Notes under the pieces: generated by a model
Told to the model about the DNA's origin: nothing
The model's input: the letters and a program-made list of their open reading frames with translations, nothing else
Database searches by the model: none
Made by a program: the position numbers and the translations under genes
In this document: positions 45,010-54,134 of the stretch, one piece after another
Position numbering within the stretch: position 1 is the stretch's first letter
Layout: every line of letters begins with the position of its first letter
NCBI RefSeq assembly: GCF_018728565.1
Contig: NZ_JACSOI010000012.1
Coordinates: 46,474 to 110,473, forward strand
Reading direction: 5' to 3'
DNA from: Zobellia russellii
Lineage (GTDB): Bacteria; Bacteroidota; Bacteroidia; Flavobacteriales; Flavobacteriaceae
Length of the DNA stretch: 64,000 nucleotides

Positions 45010-48000
45010 ATGAATTCACTAAGTATTAAACAATTTATTGCGTTGACAATGAAAATTACCGTTCTACTTGTGATTGTTGCGCTAATGAACCCTCTTTTTG
45101 CATCGACGGTTGAAGCACAACGATTAGACCAAGTTTCCGTAGAACTATCCCTAAAGAATGCCTCTATTGAAGAGGTCATCTCAACTATTGAGGAACAAAC
45201 TGCATTTAACTTTGTTTATGGGCGTTCCATTACCAGTTTAAAAAATAGGTACAACTTTAATTACAGAGGAGTCTCGTTAAAATCAGTTTTGGAAATCCTG
45301 TCCAAAGACGCAGGTCTTGCATTTAGGCGAATAGATGAAAATATTTCCATAGATCGACGAAAGCAAACCGAAAAGAAAGTTGTTGACCTAATTTTTCAAC
45401 AAGTTGAAGGAAGGGTTCTAGACGAAACCGGCCAACCCTTACCCGGAGCCTCTATTGTAGAAAAAGGAACTACTAATGGTACAGCTACGGATTTTGATGG
45501 CAATTACAGTATTAATGTGGGACCGGATGCGGTACTGGTTGTATCCTATATTGGTTACGACACAGAATATATTCCCGTAGGAAACGAGACACAGATAGAC
45601 ATTAAATTATCCATGGCTTCCTCTGCCTTACAAGAAGTTGTGCTTATTGGCTATGGCCAACAGGCCAGGGCCAAAGTTGTTGGATCGGTTTCAGAAATAA
45701 AAAACAGCGAACTTGAAAATGTTACAGCTGCTACGGTTGACCAGCAACTGGCAGGTAAAATTTCAGGGGTAATTATTAATCAATCTAACGGACAACCGGG
45801 TACAGATTCGCAAATTATTATTAGAGGTACAGGAACGTTAACTGCAGGTACCAACCCTTTAATCGTAGTTGATGGTTTTCCGCTTACGGAAGGTAGTTCA
45901 CTAAGTTCTGTAAACCCTAACGATATTGCGGAAATAAATATTTTAAAAGATGCCGCTTCTGCATCTATCTATGGTTCAAGAGCTGCGAATGGAGTAATAT
46001 TGATTACTACCAAATCCGGTACCCGTAATCAAAAAACAACGGTAACACTAGAAACTTATGGCGGCGTGCAACAACAAAGTTCCGGAGTGGAATTGGTAGA
46101 TGGTTATGAATTTGCTCAATTCCTAACGGAAGCTAGAAACTGGGGCTATGTTTCTAAAGACCCCACTAATAGAAGCGAAACGGATCCAAACTCAGTAAGG
46201 GTCACAAAACTAATTGATGGAAAACAGATTGACGGCCGTGAACTTTTCTTGCCGGAGTTGACTCCCTACTTAAATGGTGAGCCCGGTCTTGTGAATACTG
46301 ACTGGATCAATGAGGGCTTTAGAAATGCCGCTTTATCAAATTATGCACTTTCTGTTTCCGGAGGAAATGAAAAAACAACGTACTATACATCTTTAGGATA
46401 TTATGATCAAGAAGGTGTTGTTGTTGGTACGGATTTTAAACGCTACTCAGGATCTGTAAACCTTCAGAGCCAAATTTCGGAAAAGGTGAAATTTGGCATT
46501 AACTTAAAGCCTACGTATTCCATTGAAAACTCGGTAGACCAAGGTAGCCGTAGTAATGGTGTACTTGGTCTCTCTGTCCTTAATTTCCCATTCTATAGTC
46601 CATACAATTCAGATGGAAGCATTAATATCAGTGATCAACTTGTACACGAACAGCATGAAGTTGAAGGCGTTCGTATTAACGGTACGCCGGTTGAAAACCT
46701 AATTGCCACAGCCAATTTAATTACGGACGTTAAAAAACGTTTTAGGATTTTTGGTAATGCCTTTATAGATGCAGAAATTCTGGAGGGACTAACCTATAAA
46801 TTCTCATTGGGTGGCGATTATGATTCCTATGTACGGGATTACTACTACCCTATTGGTGTGGGATCATACCGAACTCCAGCCCCAAGAGCAGATGCCAATG
46901 GAGAACAACGCAAACAGAACAAAATCAACTATTTGCTAGAGAATACCTTAACGTATGACAAGAGTTTTGGGAAACACCACCTTAACCTTTTAGGTGGTTA
47001 TACTTTTCAAAAGGAAAATACGGATTATACAAGGGTAATAGGTACCGGATATGCAGATGATAACATTCAGAACATTGCGGGTGCTAGTGCTTTTACGGCA
47101 TCGGCGGATGTAGGTATATGGACATTGGAGTCTTACCTAGCTCGTTTGCAATATGATTTTGATTCTAAATATTTAATATCGGCAGCCATTCGTCGCGACG
47201 GTTCTTCAAGATTCGGAATCAACAATAGATGGGGTAACTTTCCATCCGTTGCAGCCGGTTGGGTATTTACCAGAGAAGACTTTTTTCCTCAAAATGATGT
47301 AGTAAGTTTTGGTAAGATATCCGCCAGTTGGGGGCAAACAGGAAATAACCAGATTGGCACCTATGCTTCCAAAGCATTGGTAACGGATTCCAACTATGTA
47401 TTTGATGGTGGCATTGCACCAGGATATATTACCACATCTGCCCCTAATCCAGATTTGGGTTGGGAAATAGCTTCTTCCTTTAACATTGGCCTAGACCTTG
47501 GTTTGTTCAACAATAAATTGAACTTTAACATGGCCTATTACAAAACCAACACCAAAGATTTGCTATTGGATGTTCCTGTTCCACAGCAAACTGGTTATGA
47601 TAATGTATTGGCCAATATTGGAGAGATGGAAAACCAAGGCTGGGAGTTTCAGATATCAGGGAACAATTTTAAAGTAGGAGAATTGGGTATTGGATTTAAC
47701 GCCAACCTAACCTCCTATGAAAACAAAGTTATTGCTCTTGGACCAGGTCAAGATAAAATTGCTACAGGTAGGGACCAACTTTTTACAACCCAGATTGGTA
47801 GACCTATAGCCGAAATCTATGGCTACACCTTAGATGGTGTATTCAAGACACAAGAAGAAATTGATTCTACACCACATTTGGACGGTACGCTTACGGGCGA
47901 TTTAAAAGTAGTTGACATTAATAATGACGGTGTTATAGATGATGAGGACAAGAGTTCCAAAGGCACTTATGCTCCGGATTTTACTTATGGCTTTGGTGTA

Positions 48001-48492
48001 AACTTGGATTATAAGGGTTTTACTTTAAGCGCCAATTTTGCAGGTGTTGAAGGAAGAACATTATTGGATGGAGACTTAAGCTCTATAACTGAATCCGGAG
48101 AAGGTTTTGGGGTTCCTACCAAATATTATTTTGATAATAGGTATCACCCTGTCAACAATCCTGACGGATTTTTGGGACAACCCAACTTCGGAAATTTCTC
48201 CAACTCAAGAAAAATTCTGCGTAGCTCTGTTACCGTAGAAGAGAACAATGGGGATTATTTCAGATTTAGAGACTTACGAGTAGGTTATAATTTTCAAGAA
48301 AACCTTTTGGAGAGAATTAAACTTTCCGGCTTGCAGGTTTATTTCTCTGGAAACAACCTATTCACCTCAACTAAGTGGAGAGGCTGGAACCCTGATGGAA
48401 CTTCTAGTGACATACTTACTTCCGGCTACAATTCCGGTGGCAACTACCCTATTTCCAAGACCTATACAATTGGTTTAAAAATCTCATACTAA
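45010..48492 (+). CDS. SusC-family TonB-dependent transducer with STN domain
   Basis: This 1160-residue outer-membrane receptor has a signal peptide and an N-terminal STN signalling domain (about 45-110: EVISTIEEQTAFNFVYG, SVLEILSKDAGLAFRR). The regulatory-like domain (GRVLDETGQPLPGASIVEKG), the plug (IDIKLSMASSALQEVVLIGY, then KDAASASIYGSRAANGVILI) and a large barrel ending YTIGLKISY follow. The STN domain matches the FecI/FecR pair upstream. The GDPD and phosphatase genes downstream suggest that it imports glycerophosphodiesters or another phosphate-containing compound. Confidence 0.92.
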   Translation: MNSLSIKQFIALTMKITVLLVIVALMNPLFASTVEAQRLDQVSVELSLKNASIEEVISTIEEQTAFNFVYGRSITSLKNRYNFNYRGVSLKSVLEILSKDAGLAFRRIDENISIDRRKQTEKKVVDLIFQQVEGRVLDETGQPLPGASIVEKGTTNGTATDFDGNYSINVGPDAVLVVSYIGYDTEYIPVGNETQIDIKLSMASSALQEVVLIGYGQQARAKVVGSVSEIKNSELENVTAATVDQQLAGKISGVIINQSNGQPGTDSQIIIRGTGTLTAGTNPLIVVDGFPLTEGSSLSSVNPNDIAEINILKDAASASIYGSRAANGVILITTKSGTRNQKTTVTLETYGGVQQQSSGVELVDGYEFAQFLTEARNWGYVSKDPTNRSETDPNSVRVTKLIDGKQIDGRELFLPELTPYLNGEPGLVNTDWINEGFRNAALSNYALSVSGGNEKTTYYTSLGYYDQEGVVVGTDFKRYSGSVNLQSQISEKVKFGINLKPTYSIENSVDQGSRSNGVLGLSVLNFPFYSPYNSDGSINISDQLVHEQHEVEGVRINGTPVENLIATANLITDVKKRFRIFGNAFIDAEILEGLTYKFSLGGDYDSYVRDYYYPIGVGSYRTPAPRADANGEQRKQNKINYLLENTLTYDKSFGKHHLNLLGGYTFQKENTDYTRVIGTGYADDNIQNIAGASAFTASADVGIWTLESYLARLQYDFDSKYLISAAIRRDGSSRFGINNRWGNFPSVAAGWVFTREDFFPQNDVVSFGKISASWGQTGNNQIGTYASKALVTDSNYVFDGGIAPGYITTSAPNPDLGWEIASSFNIGLDLGLFNNKLNFNMAYYKTNTKDLLLDVPVPQQTGYDNVLANIGEMENQGWEFQISGNNFKVGELGIGFNANLTSYENKVIALGPGQDKIATGRDQLFTTQIGRPIAEIYGYTLDGVFKTQEEIDSTPHLDGTLTGDLKVVDINNDGVIDDEDKSSKGTYAPDFTYGFGVNLDYKGFTLSANFAGVEGRTLLDGDLSSITESGEGFGVPTKYYFDNRYHPVNNPDGFLGQPNFGNFSNSRKILRSSVTVEENNGDYFRFRDLRVGYNFQENLLERIKLSGLQVYFSGNNLFTSTKWRGWNPDGTSSDILTSGYNSGGNYPISKTYTIGLKISY

Positions 48493-48504
48493 AAAGCTAT
48501 TCAA

Positions 48505-49893
48505 ATGAAAAAGTATATATCCTTAACTCTTGCCGTTCTTGTATTGGGACTGGTAAGCTGCGAAAAAGAATTAATACAGAACCCGACCACCACCAAGGTT
48601 GCCGATAACTTTTACGCCAATGAGGCCGAAATGGAAGAAGCCGTAAATGCGGTGTTCGCTACATTGCAATTTACAGGGGTTTATGACACGGCAATGCCCG
48701 CTGTGGGAGAATTGCCCGGTGAAGATGCCTATGATGAAACTCCTGCCAATGATGGTGGCAATTACGGAATGTTGGACGATTTTATAGTCATTCCACAAAG
48801 CAGCCTTATTGCTAACGTTTGGGAAGACACTTACAAAGGCATCCAAAGAGCCAATATTGTGCTCAGTAGAATTCAAGAAGTAGAGTTTGAAGACGCAGAG
48901 TTAAAACAGGCACGTACCGGAGAAATGCTGTTTATTAGAGCTTTGCTTTATTTTAATTTGGTGAGAACTTTTGGAGACGTTCCCCTTATTATAGACGAAG
49001 TTGGTAATCCACAGGAATATTTTGGCCAGTCTAGAACACCTGTTGCGGAAGTCTACACCCAGATTATTTCAGATTTGGAAGCTGCGGAAGGTGCTCTCCC
49101 CTCTCGCAATGACAGCAACAGAGGACGTGTTGTAAAAACGGCAGCACAGACCCTTTTGGGTAAAGTATACCTTACCCTAGGAGATTACTCTGCCGCAAAG
49201 GAAAGTTTGTTAAAAGTGGTAAACTCTAACGCTCATGATTTAATCGCGGTAGATGAAGTTTTTTCAGTTGATAACGAACTTAATGAAGAACTCATATTTG
49301 TGGTTCAATACGCTTCAGGAATAAACTCTAATGGCGAAGGTTCTGATGCTTATAGAATGTTCAACCCAACCGGAAGACAGGATGGCGGTATGGCCGGTAC
49401 CAAAGGGCATGGCGTACTTAAACCTGATTTCTTCGCATTGTACGATGATGCAGATACCCGAAAAGGAGTGTTTGTAGGACAATTGGAATCCGGTTTAGCT
49501 TATAATAATAAAATTGCCGTTCCCACAACCGTGATTGGTGACTCCCCTAGTGACTGGGTGGTATTGCGTTACGCCGATGTGCTTCTTATGTTGGCCGAGA
49601 TAGAAAACGAATTGGGTAACACCGTGGAAGCTACCACTTACTTGAATGAAATTCGTAACAGAGCTGATCTTGGGGATTATAGCGGTGGTACGGATAAGGC
49701 CTCATTGTTTGCTGAAATTGATTTACAAAGACGTTTAGAGTTGGTTTGGGAAGGTCACCGTTGGTTCGATTTATTACGCCAAGGTCGTGCACAGTCCGTT
49801 TTGGGCATCACGGATGCCAACAAATTACTACTACCGCTGCCCGCAAGTCAAATAGCCGCGGACCCGGCATTAGTTCAAAATCCAGGTTACTAA
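48505..49893 (+). CDS. SusD-family surface lipoprotein
   Basis: This 462-residue lipoprotein (LGLVSC) is the partner of the SusC gene 12 bp upstream. SusD signatures are FIRALLYFNLVRTFGDVPLI, DVLLMLAEIENELG, LVWEGHRWFDLLRQ and the C-terminal VQNPGY. It binds the substrate at the surface; which phosphorylated compound it prefers cannot be seen from the sequence. Confidence 0.92.
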   Translation: MKKYISLTLAVLVLGLVSCEKELIQNPTTTKVADNFYANEAEMEEAVNAVFATLQFTGVYDTAMPAVGELPGEDAYDETPANDGGNYGMLDDFIVIPQSSLIANVWEDTYKGIQRANIVLSRIQEVEFEDAELKQARTGEMLFIRALLYFNLVRTFGDVPLIIDEVGNPQEYFGQSRTPVAEVYTQIISDLEAAEGALPSRNDSNRGRVVKTAAQTLLGKVYLTLGDYSAAKESLLKVVNSNAHDLIAVDEVFSVDNELNEELIFVVQYASGINSNGEGSDAYRMFNPTGRQDGGMAGTKGHGVLKPDFFALYDDADTRKGVFVGQLESGLAYNNKIAVPTTVIGDSPSDWVVLRYADVLLMLAEIENELGNTVEATTYLNEIRNRADLGDYSGGTDKASLFAEIDLQRRLELVWEGHRWFDLLRQGRAQSVLGITDANKLLLPLPASQIAADPALVQNPGY

Positions 49894-49902
49894 GAATAGA
49901 AT

Positions 49903-50859
49903 ATGAAGAAACAGATAAAATACACCGTTAAAGGGTTTTTGTTTTTGATATTTGGAATGCAAATGGTTGTGGGACAGGAGTCCCACAACGCATCCAAAAG
50001 CAAAGCCACGCAAATTTTACATCAGCTTAAAAATCCGTCTGCGGAATATATCGTTGCCATTTCCCACAGAGGAGATTGGCGCTATGCACCTGAAAATTCA
50101 TTAATGGCCGTTCAAAGGTGTATTGACTTGGGTATTGATGTAATTGAATTGGATTTTAGGCTTACTAAAGATGGTCATCTAGTGGCTATGCATGACACTA
50201 CGGTGGATAGAACAACTGACGGAAGTGGAAAAGTAAATGAGTTGACCTTGGCGGAGATAAAACAATTTCGCCTTAAAAATGCTGCTGGAGTTAGGCATTC
50301 CAACCAACAGGTGCCCACACTAGAGGAGGTCATGAACTTGGTAAAAGGTAAGGTCATGGTAAACTTGGACAAGACCGAAAGTAAATGGGTAAGGGAGTCG
50401 TATGAAGTTTTAAAGAAGACCGGAACCGTAGACCATGCTATTTTTAAAGGTAATGATGACGTTAAGGTGATGCGCCAAAAATACGGTTCCCTTATGGATA
50501 GCATTATATACATGCCCAAACTTTGGTACAAGAATCCAAAAGTAAAAGAGCTATACCAAGGATATGAAAAAGACATTAATCCGTTCTACTACGAAACTAT
50601 CTTTGATACCGAACAAGCCCAACCGCTTTTAATAGCCAAATCACAAATGAAAACTAATGGAGATGGTTTTTTAGCAATTGCTCTCTGGGATGAATTATGT
50701 GCCGGTAGAACAGATGAAATGGCTCTATTGCAAGGTCCTGACAAAGCTTGGGGCTGGTTATTGGAACAAGGTGCCAACGCAATCATGACGGATAGACCTG
50801 AAGAATTGCTTCGCTATCTTGAAAGCAAAGGTTTAAGAACCATGAAAACCGTGAATTAA
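49903..50859 (+). CDS. Exported glycerophosphodiester phosphodiesterase
   Basis: This 318-residue GDPD-family enzyme has a signal peptide (ending about VVGQ) and the catalytic features AISHRGDWRYAPENSL (His, Arg, Glu), IELDFRLTKDGHLVAMHD (Glu, Asp and second His) and the long C-terminal barrel ending TDRPEELLRYL. It hydrolyses glycerophosphodiesters to glycerol-3-phosphate and an alcohol in the periplasm or at the surface. It is nine bases after the SusD gene. Confidence 0.9.
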   Translation: MKKQIKYTVKGFLFLIFGMQMVVGQESHNASKSKATQILHQLKNPSAEYIVAISHRGDWRYAPENSLMAVQRCIDLGIDVIELDFRLTKDGHLVAMHDTTVDRTTDGSGKVNELTLAEIKQFRLKNAAGVRHSNQQVPTLEEVMNLVKGKVMVNLDKTESKWVRESYEVLKKTGTVDHAIFKGNDDVKVMRQKYGSLMDSIIYMPKLWYKNPKVKELYQGYEKDINPFYYETIFDTEQAQPLLIAKSQMKTNGDGFLAIALWDELCAGRTDEMALLQGPDKAWGWLLEQGANAIMTDRPEELLRYLESKGLRTMKTVN

Positions 50860-50869
50860 AATTGATAAA

Positions 50870-51721
50870 ATGAATCTAAAAATAAACCTGAGCACTATTG
50901 TTTTTGCTTTTTTGTGCTTCAACCAAGGTTTCTGTCAAACAACTAAGGCAGATAGTATTTTATATGATTTTAATCACCGACCCGAAAAGATTCTAGTGGC
51001 GGCCCATAGGGCCGCTCACCAGAATTATCCAGAAAACTCAATTGCTGGCATCCGTGAAAGCATTCGTTTGGGAGTAGAAATTGTTGAATTGGACATCAGG
51101 GTTACCAAAGATGACAAATTAGTGGTAATGCACGACCGTACCGTAGACCGAACCACCAATGGTACTGGTAAAGTTGAGATGCTCAGTTATGAGCAAATAC
51201 AGCAACTTCACCTTAAACATAATAACCACTTGACCGAAGAACAGGTTCCTACTTTTGAAGAAGTGCTTTTGGAAACAAAAGGGAAAATTTTAATTGATGT
51301 GGACTTTAAAGCTGCTCCTAAACATATTGACAAAGCCCTTGCGCTAATCAAAAAACATAATATGGAAGGGCAGATTATCTTCTTTTTGTACGATTATAAG
51401 CTATCTCCAAAACTTCATGAGAAAAGTCCGGATATTAAAATTATGCCTAGGGCCCATAGCCAGGATGAAGTAGAAGAAATTCTAAAGTGGGATTACATTA
51501 AAGTCATCCACGTTGATGAAAGTTATTATGATGATGCACTTATGAAGCATATTTTAGATGCTAACGTTCGAGTATGGATGAATGCTTTGGGCAAATATGA
51601 CAGCATGGAAAAAAACGAGAAGAATTCCGGTTTTAAAGCCTTATTAAAGCAAAAAAACATTAATATCATTCAAACAGACCTTCCAGAGGAATTAAATGAA
51701 TTTCTTTTAATCGAAAAGTAA
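50870..51721 (+). CDS. Second exported glycerophosphodiester phosphodiesterase
   Basis: This 283-residue GDPD paralogue of the gene just upstream has a signal peptide (ending GFCQ), AAHRAAHQNYPENSIAGI, ELDIRVTKDDKLVVMHD and TDLPEELNEF. In the first motif Ala-Ala-His replaces the usual Gly-x-x, so the substrate pocket differs. It is ten bases after the preceding gene, so the two are co-transcribed and probably act on different head groups. Confidence 0.88.
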   Translation: MNLKINLSTIVFAFLCFNQGFCQTTKADSILYDFNHRPEKILVAAHRAAHQNYPENSIAGIRESIRLGVEIVELDIRVTKDDKLVVMHDRTVDRTTNGTGKVEMLSYEQIQQLHLKHNNHLTEEQVPTFEEVLLETKGKILIDVDFKAAPKHIDKALALIKKHNMEGQIIFFLYDYKLSPKLHEKSPDIKIMPRAHSQDEVEEILKWDYIKVIHVDESYYDDALMKHILDANVRVWMNALGKYDSMEKNEKNSGFKALLKQKNINIIQTDLPEELNEFLLIEK

Positions 51722-51732
51722 CCTATTCCATA

Positions 51733-53151
51733 ATGCCGCATCAGATGAAACTAAAACCATTTACCCTCATTTTAAGCCTTCTAACTTTGTTAATCGTAAA
51801 TGTTGGTTACGCTCAAGACAACGAAGAGCTTAATACCCATGGTCACAGCCACTACAAGTCCTTTTCTAAGATAGCTGGTCATAAATTAATATTTCCCTCT
51901 GAAGTTCCTGATCGCATTATTGTTAACCTAACTGCGGACCCTGCCCACAGTTTTGCTGTAAACTGGCGCACCCAGCAATCCGTAGATTCCGCTTTTGTAG
52001 AAGTTGCCCTAGAATCCCATGGGCCGGAATTACGACTACCCGGTAATTTTAGGAGAATATTGGCAAAAACACAACTGTTCGAGAACGAAAATATACGGGA
52101 CAAAGAACCCAAAGTGCTTGCTGCTTACCACTCGGCTTTGGTAGACGGTCTAGAACCTGGTAAAATTTATGTATACCGTGTTGGATATGGAACGCCGAAT
52201 GCGAATACTTGGAGCGAATGGTTTCAAATAGAAATGCCCGATGCAAATATAAATACCCCTTTCAGCTTTGTATATTTTGGAGATGCGCAGAACGATGTAA
52301 AATCCATGTGGTCCCGAGTCATTCGTAAATCTTACAAAATGGTGCCGGATGTTGATTTTATGCTACATGCCGGTGATTTGATCAATCACAGTGAATCCAA
52401 TGAAGAATGGGGTGAATGGTTTTACGCAGGCAGCTACATTCACGCCACAATACCAAGCGTAATGACGCCCGGAAATCATGAGTATAAGGATGGGGAGCTT
52501 TCCAAACTGTGGAAACCCCAGTTCAACCTGCCACAAAACGGACCTCAATTGGAGCACATGGAAACCTATTATACACTGGACTACCAAAATATGAAGTTGA
52601 TTTCCTTTGATGCGGAACAGTTTGATGAGCACCCTGAATCTCGTAAAAAAGTAATGGAATGGCTTGAAAAAACCCTATCCACAAATACCCGTAAATGGAT
52701 AACGCTTTTTATGCACTACCCTATTTATTCTACCGCTAAGGGGCGTGATAACAAAGTATTACGGGAAGCATTAAAACCCTTAATTGACAAGTACAAGGTG
52801 GATTTAGTACTGCAAGGCCATGACCATACCTATGCCCGTGGAAACGACTTAAACAAAGATCAAGGCAAAACCATTATTTCAGATGTTGGGACTATCTATG
52901 CCGTATCCGTTAGTGGTCCTAAAATGTATGAATCCCAGAATCAGAATTGGATGGCCCGCCGTGGTGAATTCACTCAATTGTTCCAGATTATTACGGTTTC
53001 TAAAAACACCATAAAATACCAAGCCTTTACACCTTTAGGAGGATTGTACGATAGTTTTGAATTACAAAAAGATGATACCGGAGCAAAAAAACTCATCAAT
53101 CAAGAAGTAGAACTTCCTTTACGGTTGAAAAAGAATCTGATTGGGGAGTAA
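51733..53151 (+). CDS. Purple-acid-phosphatase-like metallophosphoesterase
   Basis: This 472-residue exported phosphatase has a signal peptide, an Fn3-like N-terminal domain (about 55-165, AHSFAVNWRTQQ, VYRVGYG) and a calcineurin-like catalytic domain. Metal ligands are in YFGDAQND, HAGDLINHS, GNHEYKDG, MHYPIYS and GHDHTYAR. It should release inorganic phosphate from the products of the two GDPD enzymes. An ATG four codons later (51745) gives a more usual signal start. Confidence 0.9.
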   Translation: MPHQMKLKPFTLILSLLTLLIVNVGYAQDNEELNTHGHSHYKSFSKIAGHKLIFPSEVPDRIIVNLTADPAHSFAVNWRTQQSVDSAFVEVALESHGPELRLPGNFRRILAKTQLFENENIRDKEPKVLAAYHSALVDGLEPGKIYVYRVGYGTPNANTWSEWFQIEMPDANINTPFSFVYFGDAQNDVKSMWSRVIRKSYKMVPDVDFMLHAGDLINHSESNEEWGEWFYAGSYIHATIPSVMTPGNHEYKDGELSKLWKPQFNLPQNGPQLEHMETYYTLDYQNMKLISFDAEQFDEHPESRKKVMEWLEKTLSTNTRKWITLFMHYPIYSTAKGRDNKVLREALKPLIDKYKVDLVLQGHDHTYARGNDLNKDQGKTIISDVGTIYAVSVSGPKMYESQNQNWMARRGEFTQLFQIITVSKNTIKYQAFTPLGGLYDSFELQKDDTGAKKLINQEVELPLRLKKNLIGE

Positions 53152-53405
53152 ATCTTATAGTGGTCTTATACCCTTACAACACTTTAATAGAAAATAAAAT
53201 TCCGTAGTAATGTATATGTGAATCCTCATCGTCATTATGCAATGGAACATGCTTTCGTATAATGTATGGTGTTTTCGCCTTTAAGGTTTTCTCACTTATA
53301 GGCTGTAATCCTATTCATAAAAAACAACAAAGAGCCTTACCTACCCTAATTTCACTTGCTCATTAGAATTTATGACACTCCTCACCCTAAACATTATTGC
53401 ACCTT

Positions 53406-53426
53406 AATTGCATTATAATCGCAATT
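53406..53426. promoter_or_regulatory. Candidate Fur/Zur-type operator
   Basis: AATTGC, nine AT-rich bases and GCAATT form a 21-bp inverted repeat. A further near-palindrome GTAACAAATTTGTCAC lies at 53465-53480. Both are 160-240 bp upstream of the His/Cys protein and TonB receptor genes. Size and base content match Fur-family operators in general, but the exact consensus is not one I know. The rest of 53152-53643 shows no gene. Confidence 0.35.
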
Positions 53427-53643
53427 CAGTTGCATTAATGGTTTTTATTATTAATTTTACCGACGTAACAAATTTGTCACACAGCCATTGAACATTAGAG
53501 AATCCAATAGTAAAGTTTCCCTTGGACAATATGTTAATGAGCGTTTATAGTGAACAACAAAAGTTTACAAGCTATAGTCAATTGCAGGCAATAGCTTTAT
53601 TAAAGGTTAGATTCATAATATTTTTAGTTCAGTAGTTTTACTA

Positions 53644-53952
53644 ATGAAGATTGGTCGTTTAAGAAATAGTATAACGTTTCTCCTCCTTGCCCTATTTATT
53701 ACAACAAAAATGGCGGGCCTTCATTTATTTTCACATACAGATGAAGATGACCATGGTGTGGAATGCTGTATTTGTCTCCATGTAAACACCATTAATTTAA
53801 CTCCCGCCACTACTCCTGAATCTCAGTATTCGGCAATTCAGAATACAACATACTTACTTCAAGAAACGGTTACTGAAATTTATAGCTTTGTCGGTTCAAG
53901 TTCTATTGCCACGGACCAGCTTTTTTCACGGCCGCCGCCATTTCAACACTAA
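53644..53952 (+). CDS. Small His/Cys-rich membrane protein
   Basis: This 102-residue protein has one N-terminal hydrophobic segment (ITFLLLALFITTKMAGLHLF), then HTDEDDHGVECCICLHV, a likely metal-binding stretch, and an unstructured tail ending PPPFQH. Similar short proteins stand beside metal-linked TonB receptors in flavobacteria. It probably handles zinc or a similar ion at the membrane. The receptor gene follows after 182 bp. Confidence 0.65.
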   Translation: MKIGRLRNSITFLLLALFITTKMAGLHLFSHTDEDDHGVECCICLHVNTINLTPATTPESQYSAIQNTTYLLQETVTEIYSFVGSSSIATDQLFSRPPPFQH

Positions 53953-54134
53953 GCACTCCTATACGCTATCATTGCTGGTTTGGTTCCATACAAAAGTTCA
54001 ATGTTTTTTTGCTCTAGTACTATGGTAGTGATTCCATATACCAAGTAATTGACTACTTACCTCAACAGCATTAAGTATAGGCTCACCTAGCCCCTTTCCT
54101 GGGATAACAGATTATTATCTTTTAGTTCTCCATT

